The position numbers and the translations under genes were made by a program. Shown piece after piece: positions 24,224-33,020 of a stretch of DNA of 64,000 nucleotides. A model generated the notes under the pieces. The model was not told the origin of the DNA. It did not search any database and saw only the letters and a program-made list of their open reading frames with translations. The first letter of the stretch is position 1. Each line of letters begins with the position of its first letter. This DNA comes from Lentzea alba (lineage in GTDB: Bacteria > Actinomycetota > Actinomycetes > Mycobacteriales > Pseudonocardiaceae), in contig NZ_JAAMPJ010000009.1 in the NCBI RefSeq assembly GCF_011067745.1, forward strand, positions 1 through 64,000, written 5' to 3'.

Positions 24224-27151
24224 CTAGCTCATCGCGAACGAGTCGAAGGTGGCCGTGCCGGAGATGGTGGCGGCGTGCGACGTCCAGATCATCCCGGCGT
24301 CCTGAGTGGCCGAGACTCCCGGCACGGTGACCGGGTTGCCGATCCGGTGCCAGTCTGCGCCGTCGCTCGACCAATGTCCGGTGTAGACACTGCCGTCGCG
24401 GACCAGCTTCAGGTGGAGAGGTCCGGTCGCCGGGGCGGTGGGGTCACTCACCCCTGACTCCAGGTAGCCGTCACCGTTGGCGTCCCATTGCAGTGTCGCG
24501 CGCATTGAAGGGATGTTGACCAGCACCACGTAACCGGGTGAACGTCCCCACGCGGTGAGGTCGTTGCGGAACACCAGACCGGCCTTGGTGTAGATGCTCG
24601 GGCGGTCGTACTCCGCCACCCGGACGGTAGCCGTGGCCTTCTGTCCGGCGCCCTGCTTGGCGTAGATCGTGCCGTACTGGTCGTCGTGCTGGGGCGGGCC
24701 GCCCCAGATGTCGCTGCTGGCATTCGTGATCGTGTACGTGCCGTTGAGCTCACCGAACCGGGTCGGCACGTTGCCGTACGCCGACAGGGAGGTGACCGGG
24801 CTGAGCGGAACGATGCGGACCGTCCGTGTGGCCGTGAAACGCTTTCCCTGGCTCACGTAGGTGACCGCGATGGTGAAGTCCTGCGGCTTCAGCGAGGAGA
24901 ACGCCGACGGCGCGGTCACAGTCCATTTCGGTGTGGCCGTCGCACCAGGGGCCAGGGTCCCAGGCGATGGTGTGGTCGTGGTGGTCTTCCAGCCCGTCGG
25001 TCCGGTGATGGCAGCGGTCAGGGAGGTCAGGCTGCTCGTGGTGTCGAAGTTGGACAGTGGCGCCGTGATCGTCGTCGACGCGTTCGCCGCCAGCTGCGGG
25101 TCTGCGGCCGAGGCAGCGGCCCCCAGTGGCGGGCGCTGTGGATCCGCCGACGATCGCAGTGGTCGTTCCAGGCCGGACTGGTACATGATCCGGCTGGCCG
25201 CGGGTGGGAGGTCCGTGCCCAGCGCGATCACGTTGGTGGAGCTGCTGCGTGGCGCGTTGGCGAGGTCGCTGCCCGCGATGTCCGCGGAGGCGTAGTTGGT
25301 GTGGTCGTGCAGGTCGCCGGTGCTGGCCCCCCGGGGAGCGTTGGTGTGCAGGGCGAACCGCGTGCGGACGAACACGTTGTCGGTGAGGTTGACGAACCGT
25401 GAACCCTCGTCCAGGTAGACGCCGAAGGAGTAGTCAGAGGTGGGTGCGGTGCTGTCCCGGCAGAAGTTGCCGTCGATCAACGAGCCGGGCATGGCTGACA
25501 ACGTGTAGATGCAGGCCCCGTCGTTCATCAGGGTGATCACGTTGTACAGGTAGTTCTGGCTGATGCGCACGTCTTTCAACGTCGTGGGCGTCTGGTAAGG
25601 CGGGAAGTGGTCGTATGTGCCGCGGGCCGCGTAGGTGCCGCTGCCGCCGGGGTCCATCATCCCCCAGCCCCAGCCCACGTTGATGCCCGAGTACGGCTGG
25701 TTGTAGACCTCGTTGTGAGCGATGGTGAGACCGTTGACGTACGTGGCGAAGATGCCGGCCTGTTCCAGGTAGTCGATGGCGGTGTCGTGCACCGAGTTGT
25801 TCGTCACGACGATGTTCTTGTTCGTCATCCGCACGTCGGACGGGTGGTGTGCGTCCGCGCCGACCCCGCCGATGATGATGCCGCCGCCGGCGTTGTGGGC
25901 GAAGGCGTTCCCGGTGATCGTGATGTCCTGCGCGGCGAGCCCGACACCTGACCCGTTGGACGCGGCGTCGTTGCCGATGCCCAGCGCGTCCGATCCCAGG
26001 TTGGTGAACGTGTTGTCGCGCAAGGACACGTTGGTGGCGACCGAGACCTGCACAGCACCGGAGATCAGCCGCACGTTCTGGCGGGTGCCTTCGTACCCGC
26101 GGCAGCCGGACCCGCACGTGGAGAACGCGTCCGCCGGACGGGTCGGCTGAACACCGGACAGCACGCCGCCGGACTGACTGGGCGCGTAGCCGTTGTCGCT
26201 GTTGGGAAGGAGCCAGGAAGTCCCGGTGAACGTCAGCCCTGTGAACTCCAGGTTGCGCACCGGCTTGTCCAGCGTGCCCGCCACCTGCAGCAGTGACTCC
26301 AGGCGTGGCAACTGCACGTCCGACCGCCGGATGTCCTCCCCCTCGGCCGGCTTGTAGTGGAGCACGCCCGCGTTGCCGTCCAGGTACCACTCGCCCGCGC
26401 TCAGAAACTGAGGTGCGTTCTGCAGCGAGAACCGTGCCGGACGGAACGGGGACTGCACGGTGTCCCAGCCGAAGGTGTTGTTGTCCCACGCCGGCTGGGC
26501 AAGTGTCACCTGGTTGCCGCTGATGCTCGCAACCGGCGTGTACCGGTCGGTGAAGGACAGCACAGCACGGAAGTCCATCGCGGACGGGTCACGCACCTGA
26601 CGGAGTTGCTCGGCCAGAGCCGGGTCGTTCACCACGAAGCCCTTGGCGTTCAAAGTGATCGCCGACGACGCGACCGAGACCTGCGCACGCGGGGCCAGTT
26701 TGCCGTTCACGTACAGCTGACGGCTGGCGAACCCGGTGCCGACCTTGGCGGCGAAGACACCGTTGTGCAGGTCGCTCGGGGTCCACCCGGTCACCTGTCG
26801 GGCGCCGGTGAAGACCGGCCGCGCGCCAGGAGCCGCCTGCCAGCTCACGGTCCGCCCGGCGGCCCCCGAATCCCTCGAGTCGAAAACCAATGGCGTGGTC
26901 AGCTGGTAGCGGCCCGCACCCACCACCACCGCCACGTTTCGACCGGCCGCTGCAGCGCGTCGCGCCGCTTCTTGCCCGGTGCCGATCGCGCAGGGCGCAT
27001 GGACTTTGCAAGCCGCGCCTCTTCCCTGCGGGGAGACGTAAATCGTCTCCGAGCCGGCCGCTGTGGCGGGACTGGCCGCGATGCCGGCAATCAGCAACGC
27101 AGCGCACACGGCCCCGAGCCGGCGTCTCCCGCTGATGTCCATTGGCCGCAT
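24224..27151 (-). CDS. Secreted right-handed beta-helix glycan-active protein with NEW3-like and C-terminal lectin-like domains
   Basis: The 975-residue product starts at ATG 27151 behind GAAGGAG. It has a Sec signal peptide (RRRLGAVCAALLIAGIA, cleavage after ATAA). Residues about 35-620 form a parallel beta-helix (ETIYVSPQGRG, then repeated VSLRDNTFTNLGSDALGIGN, NIVVTNNSVHD and IAHNEVYNQPYSGINVGWGW). This layout occurs in extracellular polysaccharide lyases and GH110-like galactosidases. A NEW3-type Ig domain follows (about 690-770), then a concanavalin-like C-terminus (GLVFRNDLTAWG, LKLVRDGSVYTGHWSSDG). It faces the FadR-type regulator at 27252 over a two-site operator. The substrate is unknown. 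Confidence 0.85.
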   Translation of the reverse strand: MRPMDISGRRRLGAVCAALLIAGIAASPATAAGSETIYVSPQGRGAACKVHAPCAIGTGQEAARRAAAAGRNVAVVVGAGRYQLTTPLVFDSRDSGAAGRTVSWQAAPGARPVFTGARQVTGWTPSDLHNGVFAAKVGTGFASRQLYVNGKLAPRAQVSVASSAITLNAKGFVVNDPALAEQLRQVRDPSAMDFRAVLSFTDRYTPVASISGNQVTLAQPAWDNNTFGWDTVQSPFRPARFSLQNAPQFLSAGEWYLDGNAGVLHYKPAEGEDIRRSDVQLPRLESLLQVAGTLDKPVRNLEFTGLTFTGTSWLLPNSDNGYAPSQSGGVLSGVQPTRPADAFSTCGSGCRGYEGTRQNVRLISGAVQVSVATNVSLRDNTFTNLGSDALGIGNDAASNGSGVGLAAQDITITGNAFAHNAGGGIIIGGVGADAHHPSDVRMTNKNIVVTNNSVHDTAIDYLEQAGIFATYVNGLTIAHNEVYNQPYSGINVGWGWGMMDPGGSGTYAARGTYDHFPPYQTPTTLKDVRISQNYLYNVITLMNDGACIYTLSAMPGSLIDGNFCRDSTAPTSDYSFGVYLDEGSRFVNLTDNVFVRTRFALHTNAPRGASTGDLHDHTNYASADIAGSDLANAPRSSSTNVIALGTDLPPAASRIMYQSGLERPLRSSADPQRPPLGAAASAADPQLAANASTTITAPLSNFDTTSSLTSLTAAITGPTGWKTTTTTPSPGTLAPGATATPKWTVTAPSAFSSLKPQDFTIAVTYVSQGKRFTATRTVRIVPLSPVTSLSAYGNVPTRFGELNGTYTITNASSDIWGGPPQHDDQYGTIYAKQGAGQKATATVRVAEYDRPSIYTKAGLVFRNDLTAWGRSPGYVVLVNIPSMRATLQWDANGDGYLESGVSDPTAPATGPLHLKLVRDGSVYTGHWSSDGADWHRIGNPVTVPGVSATQDAGMIWTSHAATISGTATFDSFAMS

Positions 27152-27204
27152 TGAGGACTCCTTCGTTGGAGTGGGACGCGCTCGCTACGAGTGCCGGAAC
27201 CGTA

Positions 27205-27243
27205 AGTCGTCATACGACTGACGTCAACAGTCGTATGACGACT
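27205..27243. promoter_or_regulatory. Two palindromic operators for the FadR-type regulator
   Basis: AGTCGT-CAT-ACGACT (27205-27219) and AGTCGT-ATG-ACGACT (27229-27243) are each 6-bp dyads and are exact inverted copies of one another, 9 nt apart. They lie 8 nt before the GntR gene and 54 nt before the beta-helix gene. This fits binding of one regulator to both promoters. Confidence 0.75.
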
Positions 27244-27251
27244 GGCGTCTG

Positions 27252-28067
27252 ATGACATCGGCCAATACACTCGTCGCACCTCAGACTTCGCCTGCGGACG
27301 GGAACCCGGTGACCAGCGCACGAGGCAGAAAAGCCGAGCCGACAGGCGGGTTGGCACCCTTCCCCCGGCGGCCGGCCAGGCTCGCCCTCCCGGTGGTCGA
27401 GGCTCTCGTCGACCAGATCATCTCCGGGCAGCTGCCGGTGGGCTCACAACTTCCCTCCGAACTCACGTTGTGCGAGATTTTCGGGGTCAGCCGGATCACC
27501 ATGCGTGAGGCCGTCAAAAGCCTTGAGGACAAAGGGCTCGCGCTGGCTCGCCAAGGCTCGGGAACCACGGTCACCGAGGAGGACAACTGGCTCCTGCTCG
27601 ACCCGATCGTCCTCGCCGCGGCCGTACGGCACGACACCCAGCTGACGCTGCTGAACCAACTGGTGGACATGCGCGCTCAGCTGGAGTCTCCGATGGCCGC
27701 CCAAGCGGCCAGAAAGGCGAGCCGCACTGATATCGCCGAGATGGCCGCGCTTCTCGCTCTGCTCGACAGCCAGGTCGACGAGCAGGCCAGTTTCCTCGAG
27801 ACGGACGTCGCCTTCCACGACCGCATCATGCGCGCGTCCGGCAACCAGTTGTCGAGGTCGATCGTGCGCACCGTGCACGCCGAGGCACGCAAGAACTACC
27901 GCTACTCCGGTGACCCGACATCCGCGGAGTGCCGGGTCAGCAACGACGAGCACCACGCGATCTTCGAGTGCATCAAGAACCAGGACGAGGCGGGCGCGGA
28001 GCAGGCGATGTCCCAGCACATTCTGCGAGCCTGGGAACGCCGCCGCCCGAACCGCCCACCGGACTGA
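27252..28067 (+). CDS. GntR/FadR-family regulator
   Basis: The 271-residue protein has an N-terminal winged helix (VEALVDQIISGQLPVGSQLP, LCEIFGVSRITMREAVKSLE, ALARQGSGTTV) and a C-terminal FCD ligand domain (RAQLESPMAAQAARKA, DVAFHDRIMRASGN, EHHAIFECIKNQD). ATG 27252 has no ribosome-binding site and lies almost in the operator. In-frame GTG 27309, with a GACGGGA nearby, is a plausible true start that would still keep the whole HTH. Its likely targets are itself and the divergent beta-helix gene, with a sugar or acid as inducer. Confidence 0.9.
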   Translation: MTSANTLVAPQTSPADGNPVTSARGRKAEPTGGLAPFPRRPARLALPVVEALVDQIISGQLPVGSQLPSELTLCEIFGVSRITMREAVKSLEDKGLALARQGSGTTVTEEDNWLLLDPIVLAAAVRHDTQLTLLNQLVDMRAQLESPMAAQAARKASRTDIAEMAALLALLDSQVDEQASFLETDVAFHDRIMRASGNQLSRSIVRTVHAEARKNYRYSGDPTSAECRVSNDEHHAIFECIKNQDEAGAEQAMSQHILRAWERRRPNRPPD

Positions 28068-28191
28068 TCTTGCGGCAACTTGGTCACGCGTGAGCTGGTA
28101 GTGAGCCTTTCCAACTTGTTCGTGCTGGTCCGCGATGTTCCCTCACCGGACAGGGATCGGTCTGCGACCTGGAAGCGCTCGCGCAGCAGGT

Positions 28192-28596
28192 TCAGGCGGC
28201 GCCCCAGAAGGCGTCCTCTTCCACCGGGTCGGACGAGAACAGCCACACTTCGGCGATCCGATCGCCTTCGACGCGGAGCAGGTCGACGCCGTTCTGGTCC
28301 ACCGCGGCGCCGTGGCGCATCCCGCTGAAACGGATGGGTGCGGCCACCAGCGATCCGTTGGCGGCGAGCGAGCCGGTCAGTGAGATCTCGAAAGTCCCCT
28401 GACTGACGGACATCATGCCGCCGAGCATCTCGCCGACGGCCTCGCCACCGCGGCGAGTGCCGGAGAACTGGTTGACCCCGGGCTGGTGCCACACGATGTT
28501 GTCGGCGAACATTCCCGCGACCGTGGCGAAGTCCTTGGCGGACAACGCCTCGAAGTACTTGCGGGCGACGTCCAGCGGTTCGAGCGACTGCGCCAT
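28192..28596 (-). CDS. NTF2/SnoaL-like protein, copy 2
   Basis: This 134-residue paralogue of 23660-24064 shows KYFEALSAKDFATVAGMFAD, VWHQPGVNQFSGTRRG, VDLLRVEGDRIAEVWLFSSD and the same AFWGAA end. ATG 28596 follows GAAGGA. The leader is also homologous to that of copy 1 (CTTCGAAGTTCGTT and the 13-bp motif), so gene and promoter were duplicated together. It lies between the FadR-type gene and an HxlR regulator. Confidence 0.88.
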   Translation of the reverse strand: MAQSLEPLDVARKYFEALSAKDFATVAGMFADNIVWHQPGVNQFSGTRRGGEAVGEMLGGMMSVSQGTFEISLTGSLAANGSLVAAPIRFSGMRHGAAVDQNGVDLLRVEGDRIAEVWLFSSDPVEEDAFWGAA

Positions 28597-28656
28597 GATC
28601 CGTGTCCTTCGAAGTTCGTTCCATGCGGCGCCAATGGTCGCCATTGGCGCCCAGTC

Positions 28657-28669
28657 ACCTCAACGTAAC
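28657..28669 (-). promoter_or_regulatory. Shared 13-bp motif, copy 2 (upstream of NTF2-like copy 2)
   Basis: GTTACGTTGAGGT on the minus strand lies 61 nt before the ATG at 28596, the same spacing as at copy 1. The surrounding 30 nt is also conserved between the two promoters. Confidence 0.6.
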
Positions 28670-28851
28670 CATCAGCCGCCTGTGGCCCACGTCACATGCG
28701 ACTGGGATGGTCCACATAGGACACAACGATCGGCTGCGCATCCGGCCGCGTTCAGGGCCAAGCTGATGTCATGCGAAAGATGTCGGCGGACGAAGCGATC
28801 GAGTTCCTCATGGCCGGTACACACGCGCGGGGAAGCTCGCGACCGCGTTGT

Positions 28852-29235
28852 TCAGCGCCGGCCGGCGTCGTAGGCCTCTCGCGCCTCGAGCACCTCTGCC
28901 GTGTGCTTCTCCGCCCAGCGGCCCAGCGCCTGCAGCGGCACGTGCAGGGTGCGCCCGAGTGCGGTCAGCTCGTACTCGACCCTGGGCGGCATCTCCGCGT
29001 ACTCGTGCCGCGCGACGATCCCGTCTCGCTCCAGGTCCCGCAGTGTCTCGGTGAGCACCTTGGCGCTGATCCCCTGAACCACCGCACGCAGGTCACCGAA
29101 GCGCAGGCCGTCGCCCCGCCCGAGCGCGATCACCACCATGGCCGTCCACTTGTTGTCCAGGCGCGCCAGCGACATGCGCGTCGACCAGATCGCCGTCGCG
29201 GCAGCCCATCCCGGTTTCTGCGACAAGGGCCACAT
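28852..29235 (-). CDS. HxlR-family regulator without the usual N-terminal Cys
   Basis: The 127-residue winged-helix protein has SLARLDNKWTAMVVIALGRG, LRFGDLRAVVQGISAKVLTE and PRVEYELTALGRTL. Its neighbour at 29402 has ATCPSR before the HTH; here the equivalent stretch is AIWSTR, so the redox-type Cys is missing. ATG 29235 has no obvious ribosome-binding site. The 13-bp motif shared with both NTF2-like promoters is 11 nt upstream, so this protein is the best candidate for binding it. Confidence 0.85.
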   Translation of the reverse strand: MWPLSQKPGWAAATAIWSTRMSLARLDNKWTAMVVIALGRGDGLRFGDLRAVVQGISAKVLTETLRDLERDGIVARHEYAEMPPRVEYELTALGRTLHVPLQALGRWAEKHTAEVLEAREAYDAGRR

Positions 29236-29245
29236 CCACTCATTG

Positions 29246-29258
29246 GTTACGTTGAGGT
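29246..29258 (+). promoter_or_regulatory. Shared 13-bp motif, copy 3 (HxlR promoter)
   Basis: GTTACGTTGAGGT lies just upstream of the HxlR start at 29235. GTTAC recurs a few nt further on (GGTTACC at 29263), and CGTAACC occurs again near 29380 in front of the second HxlR gene. Confidence 0.6.
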
Positions 29259-29401
29259 GACCGGTTACCAGCGGTGAGCATAGGACAGCACCAACGACAA
29301 CGCACGTGGAGGCAGGTGATCAGCTTGTTGCGAACCACGTCGGCAACCTACAGTTGCCAACGGTAATCAACTACCCGAACGTAACCGACAGGGAGCCACC
29401 G

Positions 29402-29770
29402 ATGACCGAGCACCCGGAGTTCAACGTGCTCACAGCGACCTGTCCATCACGTACCTCATTGGCCCGCATCGCCAACAAGTGGACAGCCATGGTGGTCTCC
29501 GCGCTCGGCGACGGCAGGCTGCGGTTCTCCGACCTCCGCACCACCGTGGACGGCATCAGCGGCAAGGTCCTCACGGACACGCTGCGAGAGCTGGAGCGGG
29601 ACGGTCTCGTCAGCCGCCACGTGTTCGCCGAGGTTCCGCCCCGCGTCGAGTACGAGCTGACCCCGCTCGGGCACACCCTGCACGCACCGTTGCGCGCGTT
29701 GGGCGACTGGGCCGAGCAACACATCGAAGAAGTGCTCACGGCCCGCGAAACCTTCGACAAACGACGCTGA
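29402..29770 (+). CDS. HxlR-family regulator with Cys
   Basis: The 122-residue protein starts at ATG 29402 behind AGGGAG. It has LTATCPSRTSLARIANKWTA, LRFSDLRTTVDGISGKVLTD and PRVEYELTPLGHTL. It is clearly paralogous to the divergent HxlR at 28852-29235 and retains one Cys before the HTH, typical of hypochlorite/aldehyde-sensing HxlR members. It lies upstream of the UvrA-like gene in the same direction. Confidence 0.88.
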   Translation: MTEHPEFNVLTATCPSRTSLARIANKWTAMVVSALGDGRLRFSDLRTTVDGISGKVLTDTLRELERDGLVSRHVFAEVPPRVEYELTPLGHTLHAPLRALGDWAEQHIEEVLTARETFDKRR

Positions 29771-29830
29771 TCACCGCACGACCGCTCGTCGGGCAGGTCG
29801 GCACACACTCGACTGCACACAACATATAGA

Positions 29831-29855
29831 TTCCATGGAAGCAAGTTCCATGGAA
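29831..29855. promoter_or_regulatory. Tandem TTCCATGGAA palindromes before the UvrA-like gene
   Basis: The 10-bp palindrome TTCCATGGAA occurs at 29831-29840 and again at 29846-29855, so the centres are 15 bp apart. They lie 37-61 nt before the ATG at 29892, as expected of an operator for a dimeric regulator such as the MarR protein encoded beyond this gene. Confidence 0.65.
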
Positions 29856-29891
29856 CTGCAGTTGAACGGCAGCCGGACGAGAGAGGCACTC

Positions 29892-32417
29892 ATGGGTGAC
29901 GACCAGCCTTTGGCGATCGAGGTGCGCGGGGCACGAGTGCACAACCTCCGCGACGTCGACGTCACGGTGCCGCTGCGCAAGCTCGTCGCCCTCGCAGGGG
30001 TGTCCGGATCCGGCAAGTCATCACTGGCGATGGGCGTCCTGTACGCGGAGGGGTCGCGCCGGTACATCGAGGCGCTGTCGACGTACACACGCCGGCGGAT
30101 GTCACACGCCCCACGAGCGGCCGTCGACAGCGTCAGGCACGTCCCGGCCGCGCTAGCCCTGCGGCAGCGCCCCGGAGTTCCCGGCGTGCGCAGCACGTTC
30201 GGCACCTCGACCGAGTTGCTGAACGTCCTGCGCCTGCTGTATTCCCGACTGGGTGCACACTGCTGCCCGAACGGCCACCGTCAGCAGCCGACGATCGACG
30301 TCGCCCTCAACCTCAACCTGACCTGCCCGGTGTGCGACGTCTCGTTCTATCCGCCGGGCGCGGAGTCGTTCGCCTTCAACTCCGACGGCGCGTGCCCGCA
30401 CTGCACGGGAACCGGGATCGTCCGGGAGATCGACGAACAACGGCTGGTTCCCGACCCTTCGCTCACCATCGCGAACGGTGCCGTTGCGCCGTGGTCCATG
30501 TTCGGGCTGACGGTGATGCCACAGGTGGTCGCGGAGTTCGGGGTCCGCACCGACGTGCCGTACACGGAGCTGACCGCTGACGAGCGGGACGTCGTGATGC
30601 ACGGACCTGCGGAGAAACGGCACATCGCCGTGCCGTCCAAGAACGGCAAGCTGTTCGAGCTGAACTTCACCTACCGCAACGCCCGGCAGGCCGTGCAGGA
30701 GGCGTTGAACAACGCCACCAGTGAGCGAGGGCTGAACCGGGTGAACAAGTTCATCAGCACACAGGTGTGCCCGACCTGCCACGGCACGCGCCTGAGCGAA
30801 CAGGCGCGGGCGTCGCTGGTCGACGGGATCAACCTCGCCCAAGCGACCGCCAAGACCCTCGACGAACTCATCTCCTGGGCACCTCGGATCGAGAGCACCC
30901 TGCCGCCGGACATGGCCACGATGACGAGGAGCATCGTCGCCCAGCTGCTGCAGATCGCGCGCCGCCTGGTCGATCTGGGCCTGGGCTACCTCAGTCTGGA
31001 CCGGGCGTCCTCGACGTTGTCCACAGGTGAGCGGCAACGCGTCCAGCTGGCACGCGCGGTGCGCAACGAGACGACCGGCGTGCTCTACGTGCTCGACGAG
31101 CCCTCCATCGGCCTGCATCCCTCCAATGTGGACGGACTGCTGGGCGTCATGCGGGATCTGTTGAAGGACGGTAACTCCGTGGTTCTCGTCGACCACGACG
31201 TCCAGGTCCTGCGCGAGGCCGACTGGCTCATCGAGATCGGCCCCGGCTCCGGCACCGAAGGCGGACGCGTCCTCGCCACCGGCGAGGTGGCCGACCTCGC
31301 CGAGCACCCGCAGTCCCTCCTGGGCGGCTTCCTCGACCGGCGGGAACCGGTCGTCGTCCGCCCCCAGCCGGACGACGACGACGACGTGTTCGACCACGGG
31401 CGCATCCGCCTCTCCACCCGACCGCTGCACACAGTGCACGCTCTCGACGTCGACATCCCGCGTGGACGCCTGACCGCGGTGACCGGGGTGTCCGGCTCGG
31501 GCAAGACCACGCTGATTCTCGAAAGCCTCGTCCCGGCAATCGAAGCAACCGCCTCAGGCGGCCGACTGCCCGCCTGGGTCAAGACAGTCGACGCCGAGGG
31601 GGTCGCCAGGGTCAACGTCGTCGACGCGACTCCGATCGGCGTCAACGTCCGCTCCACCGTCGCCACCTACAGCGGCGTCCTCGACGACCTGCGACGTGCC
31701 TACGCGGCCACACCGGCAGCACGCGAACGTGGACTGACCGCCAGCGACTTCTCCTACAACACCGGATCACTGCGGTGCCCCCGCTGCGAAGGCACCGGCC
31801 AGGTGTCGCTCGACGTGCAGTTCCTCCCCGACGTCGACATCGCCTGCCCGGAATGCGAAGGCTCCCGCTACGCCCCGGCCGCGAACGACTACCGGCGCGC
31901 GAGCTCCACAGAGGACATCTCACTGCCCGAACTGCTCGCCCTCACCGTCCGGCAGGCGGTCGAACGGGTCCAGGACATGCGCCGGGTCAAGAACCGGCTG
32001 GAGACGCTCATCGACCTCGGGCTGGGCTATCTCACCCTCGGCGAAGCCACGACCGCGCTCTCGGGCGGCGAGGCGCAACGCCTCAAACTCGCGTCCGAGC
32101 TCGACCGGAACCAGACCGACGCCCTCTTCGTCCTCGACGAACCCAGCGTCGGCCTGCACCCTCTCGACATCCGCACGCTCCTGTCGGTGATCGGGCGCCT
32201 GACCGACAAGGGCGCCACGGTCATCGTCATCGAGCACGATCTCGACATGATCGCCAACGCCGACCACGTCGTCGACATGGGCCCAGGAGGAGGGGCCGCC
32301 GGCGGCACGATCGTCGCCAGCGGAACACCACGACTCCTCGCCCGCGATCCCCACAGCCTCACCGCCCGGTACCTCCGCGACCACCTGGCCGCCGCACAGG
32401 ACGTCCGAGTGTTGTGA
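29892..32417 (+). CDS. UvrA-like ABC ATPase (drug-resistance/DNA-damage type)
   Basis: The 841-residue protein has two UvrA-style ABC modules. Module 1 has Walker A GVSGSGKSSLAMGVLYAEGS, a zinc module C-P-x-C...CPHCTGTG, CPTCHGTRL, signature LSTGERQRVQLARA and Walker B LYVLDEPSIGLHP. Module 2 has GVSGSGKTTL, CPRCEGTGQV, CPECEGSRY, LSGGEAQRLKLASEL and LFVLDEPSVGLHP. It is about 100 residues shorter than housekeeping UvrA, a size seen in the DrrC-like subgroup linked to resistance against DNA-binding drugs. ATG 29892 follows GAGAGAGG. A MarR gene converges downstream and two palindromes precede it. Confidence 0.92.
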   Translation: MGDDQPLAIEVRGARVHNLRDVDVTVPLRKLVALAGVSGSGKSSLAMGVLYAEGSRRYIEALSTYTRRRMSHAPRAAVDSVRHVPAALALRQRPGVPGVRSTFGTSTELLNVLRLLYSRLGAHCCPNGHRQQPTIDVALNLNLTCPVCDVSFYPPGAESFAFNSDGACPHCTGTGIVREIDEQRLVPDPSLTIANGAVAPWSMFGLTVMPQVVAEFGVRTDVPYTELTADERDVVMHGPAEKRHIAVPSKNGKLFELNFTYRNARQAVQEALNNATSERGLNRVNKFISTQVCPTCHGTRLSEQARASLVDGINLAQATAKTLDELISWAPRIESTLPPDMATMTRSIVAQLLQIARRLVDLGLGYLSLDRASSTLSTGERQRVQLARAVRNETTGVLYVLDEPSIGLHPSNVDGLLGVMRDLLKDGNSVVLVDHDVQVLREADWLIEIGPGSGTEGGRVLATGEVADLAEHPQSLLGGFLDRREPVVVRPQPDDDDDVFDHGRIRLSTRPLHTVHALDVDIPRGRLTAVTGVSGSGKTTLILESLVPAIEATASGGRLPAWVKTVDAEGVARVNVVDATPIGVNVRSTVATYSGVLDDLRRAYAATPAARERGLTASDFSYNTGSLRCPRCEGTGQVSLDVQFLPDVDIACPECEGSRYAPAANDYRRASSTEDISLPELLALTVRQAVERVQDMRRVKNRLETLIDLGLGYLTLGEATTALSGGEAQRLKLASELDRNQTDALFVLDEPSVGLHPLDIRTLLSVIGRLTDKGATVIVIEHDLDMIANADHVVDMGPGGGAAGGTIVASGTPRLLARDPHSLTARYLRDHLAAAQDVRVL

Positions 32418-32478
32418 CCTGGCCTGGAAATGACGCCGCGGTCCTGTAGTTCCTAAGCACTTGTACGACGTCTGAGGA

Positions 32479-32919
32479 TTACGCGTGCGCACTCGCGCGA
32501 TGAGCAGCGCGAAGACGCGAGAGAGCCGCGGCCAGCTGCTTGAGCGACCGCTCCGGGAGCACCGAACCGATCCGGATCTCCAGCTCGTCGTCGAAGACCT
32601 TCGCGGCCTTGGCCAGCAGGCGCCGGCCGGAGGCCGTGAGCTCCACGATGGACGAACGCCGGTCGTCCGGATTGGCGCGACGCCGGCAGTAGCCGGCGGC
32701 CTCGACCCGATCGACGACCTTGCTGGTGCCACCGACCGTGATCCGGAACTCCTCCGCGATGTCCAGCACCCGGCAACCGCCACGCTCGCCGAGCAACCGC
32801 ATCACCTCGAACCAGGTGAGCTGCAGGTCGCACTCCGCCTGCAAGCGCGCGTCGACAGCACCCCACAGCTCGATCTCGAACCGAACCAGATCGCTGTACA
32901 CCAGCCTCAGATCCACCAC
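32479..32919 (-). CDS. MarR-family regulator
   Basis: The 146-residue winged helix has LQLTWFEVMRLLGERGGCRV, LDIAEEFRITVGGTSKVVDR and the wing ANPDDRRSSIVELTASGRRL, the MarR signature. GTG 32919 is preferred because GAGGAG lies 5 nt upstream; a longer frame to 33006 is less likely. It converges on the UvrA-like gene and may act at the TTCCATGGAA sites there, a link inferred from proximity. Confidence 0.88.
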   Translation of the reverse strand: MVDLRLVYSDLVRFEIELWGAVDARLQAECDLQLTWFEVMRLLGERGGCRVLDIAEEFRITVGGTSKVVDRVEAAGYCRRRANPDDRRSSIVELTASGRRLLAKAAKVFDDELEIRIGSVLPERSLKQLAAALSRLRAAHRASAHA

Positions 32920-33020
32920 GGCGACTCCTCGGATCTCCTCGCTGGGGTCACATGTCCAGCGGTGGAGCCAACCACACGGCTTCCGCGGAACCAACTTCCG
33001 GGGCATCTTGGCCTGCGGGT

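Noticed and set aside
24686-27154. Several 80-260-codon plus-strand frames across the beta-helix gene
   Set aside because: All are antisense to one uninterrupted 975-codon frame with a signal peptide and domains.
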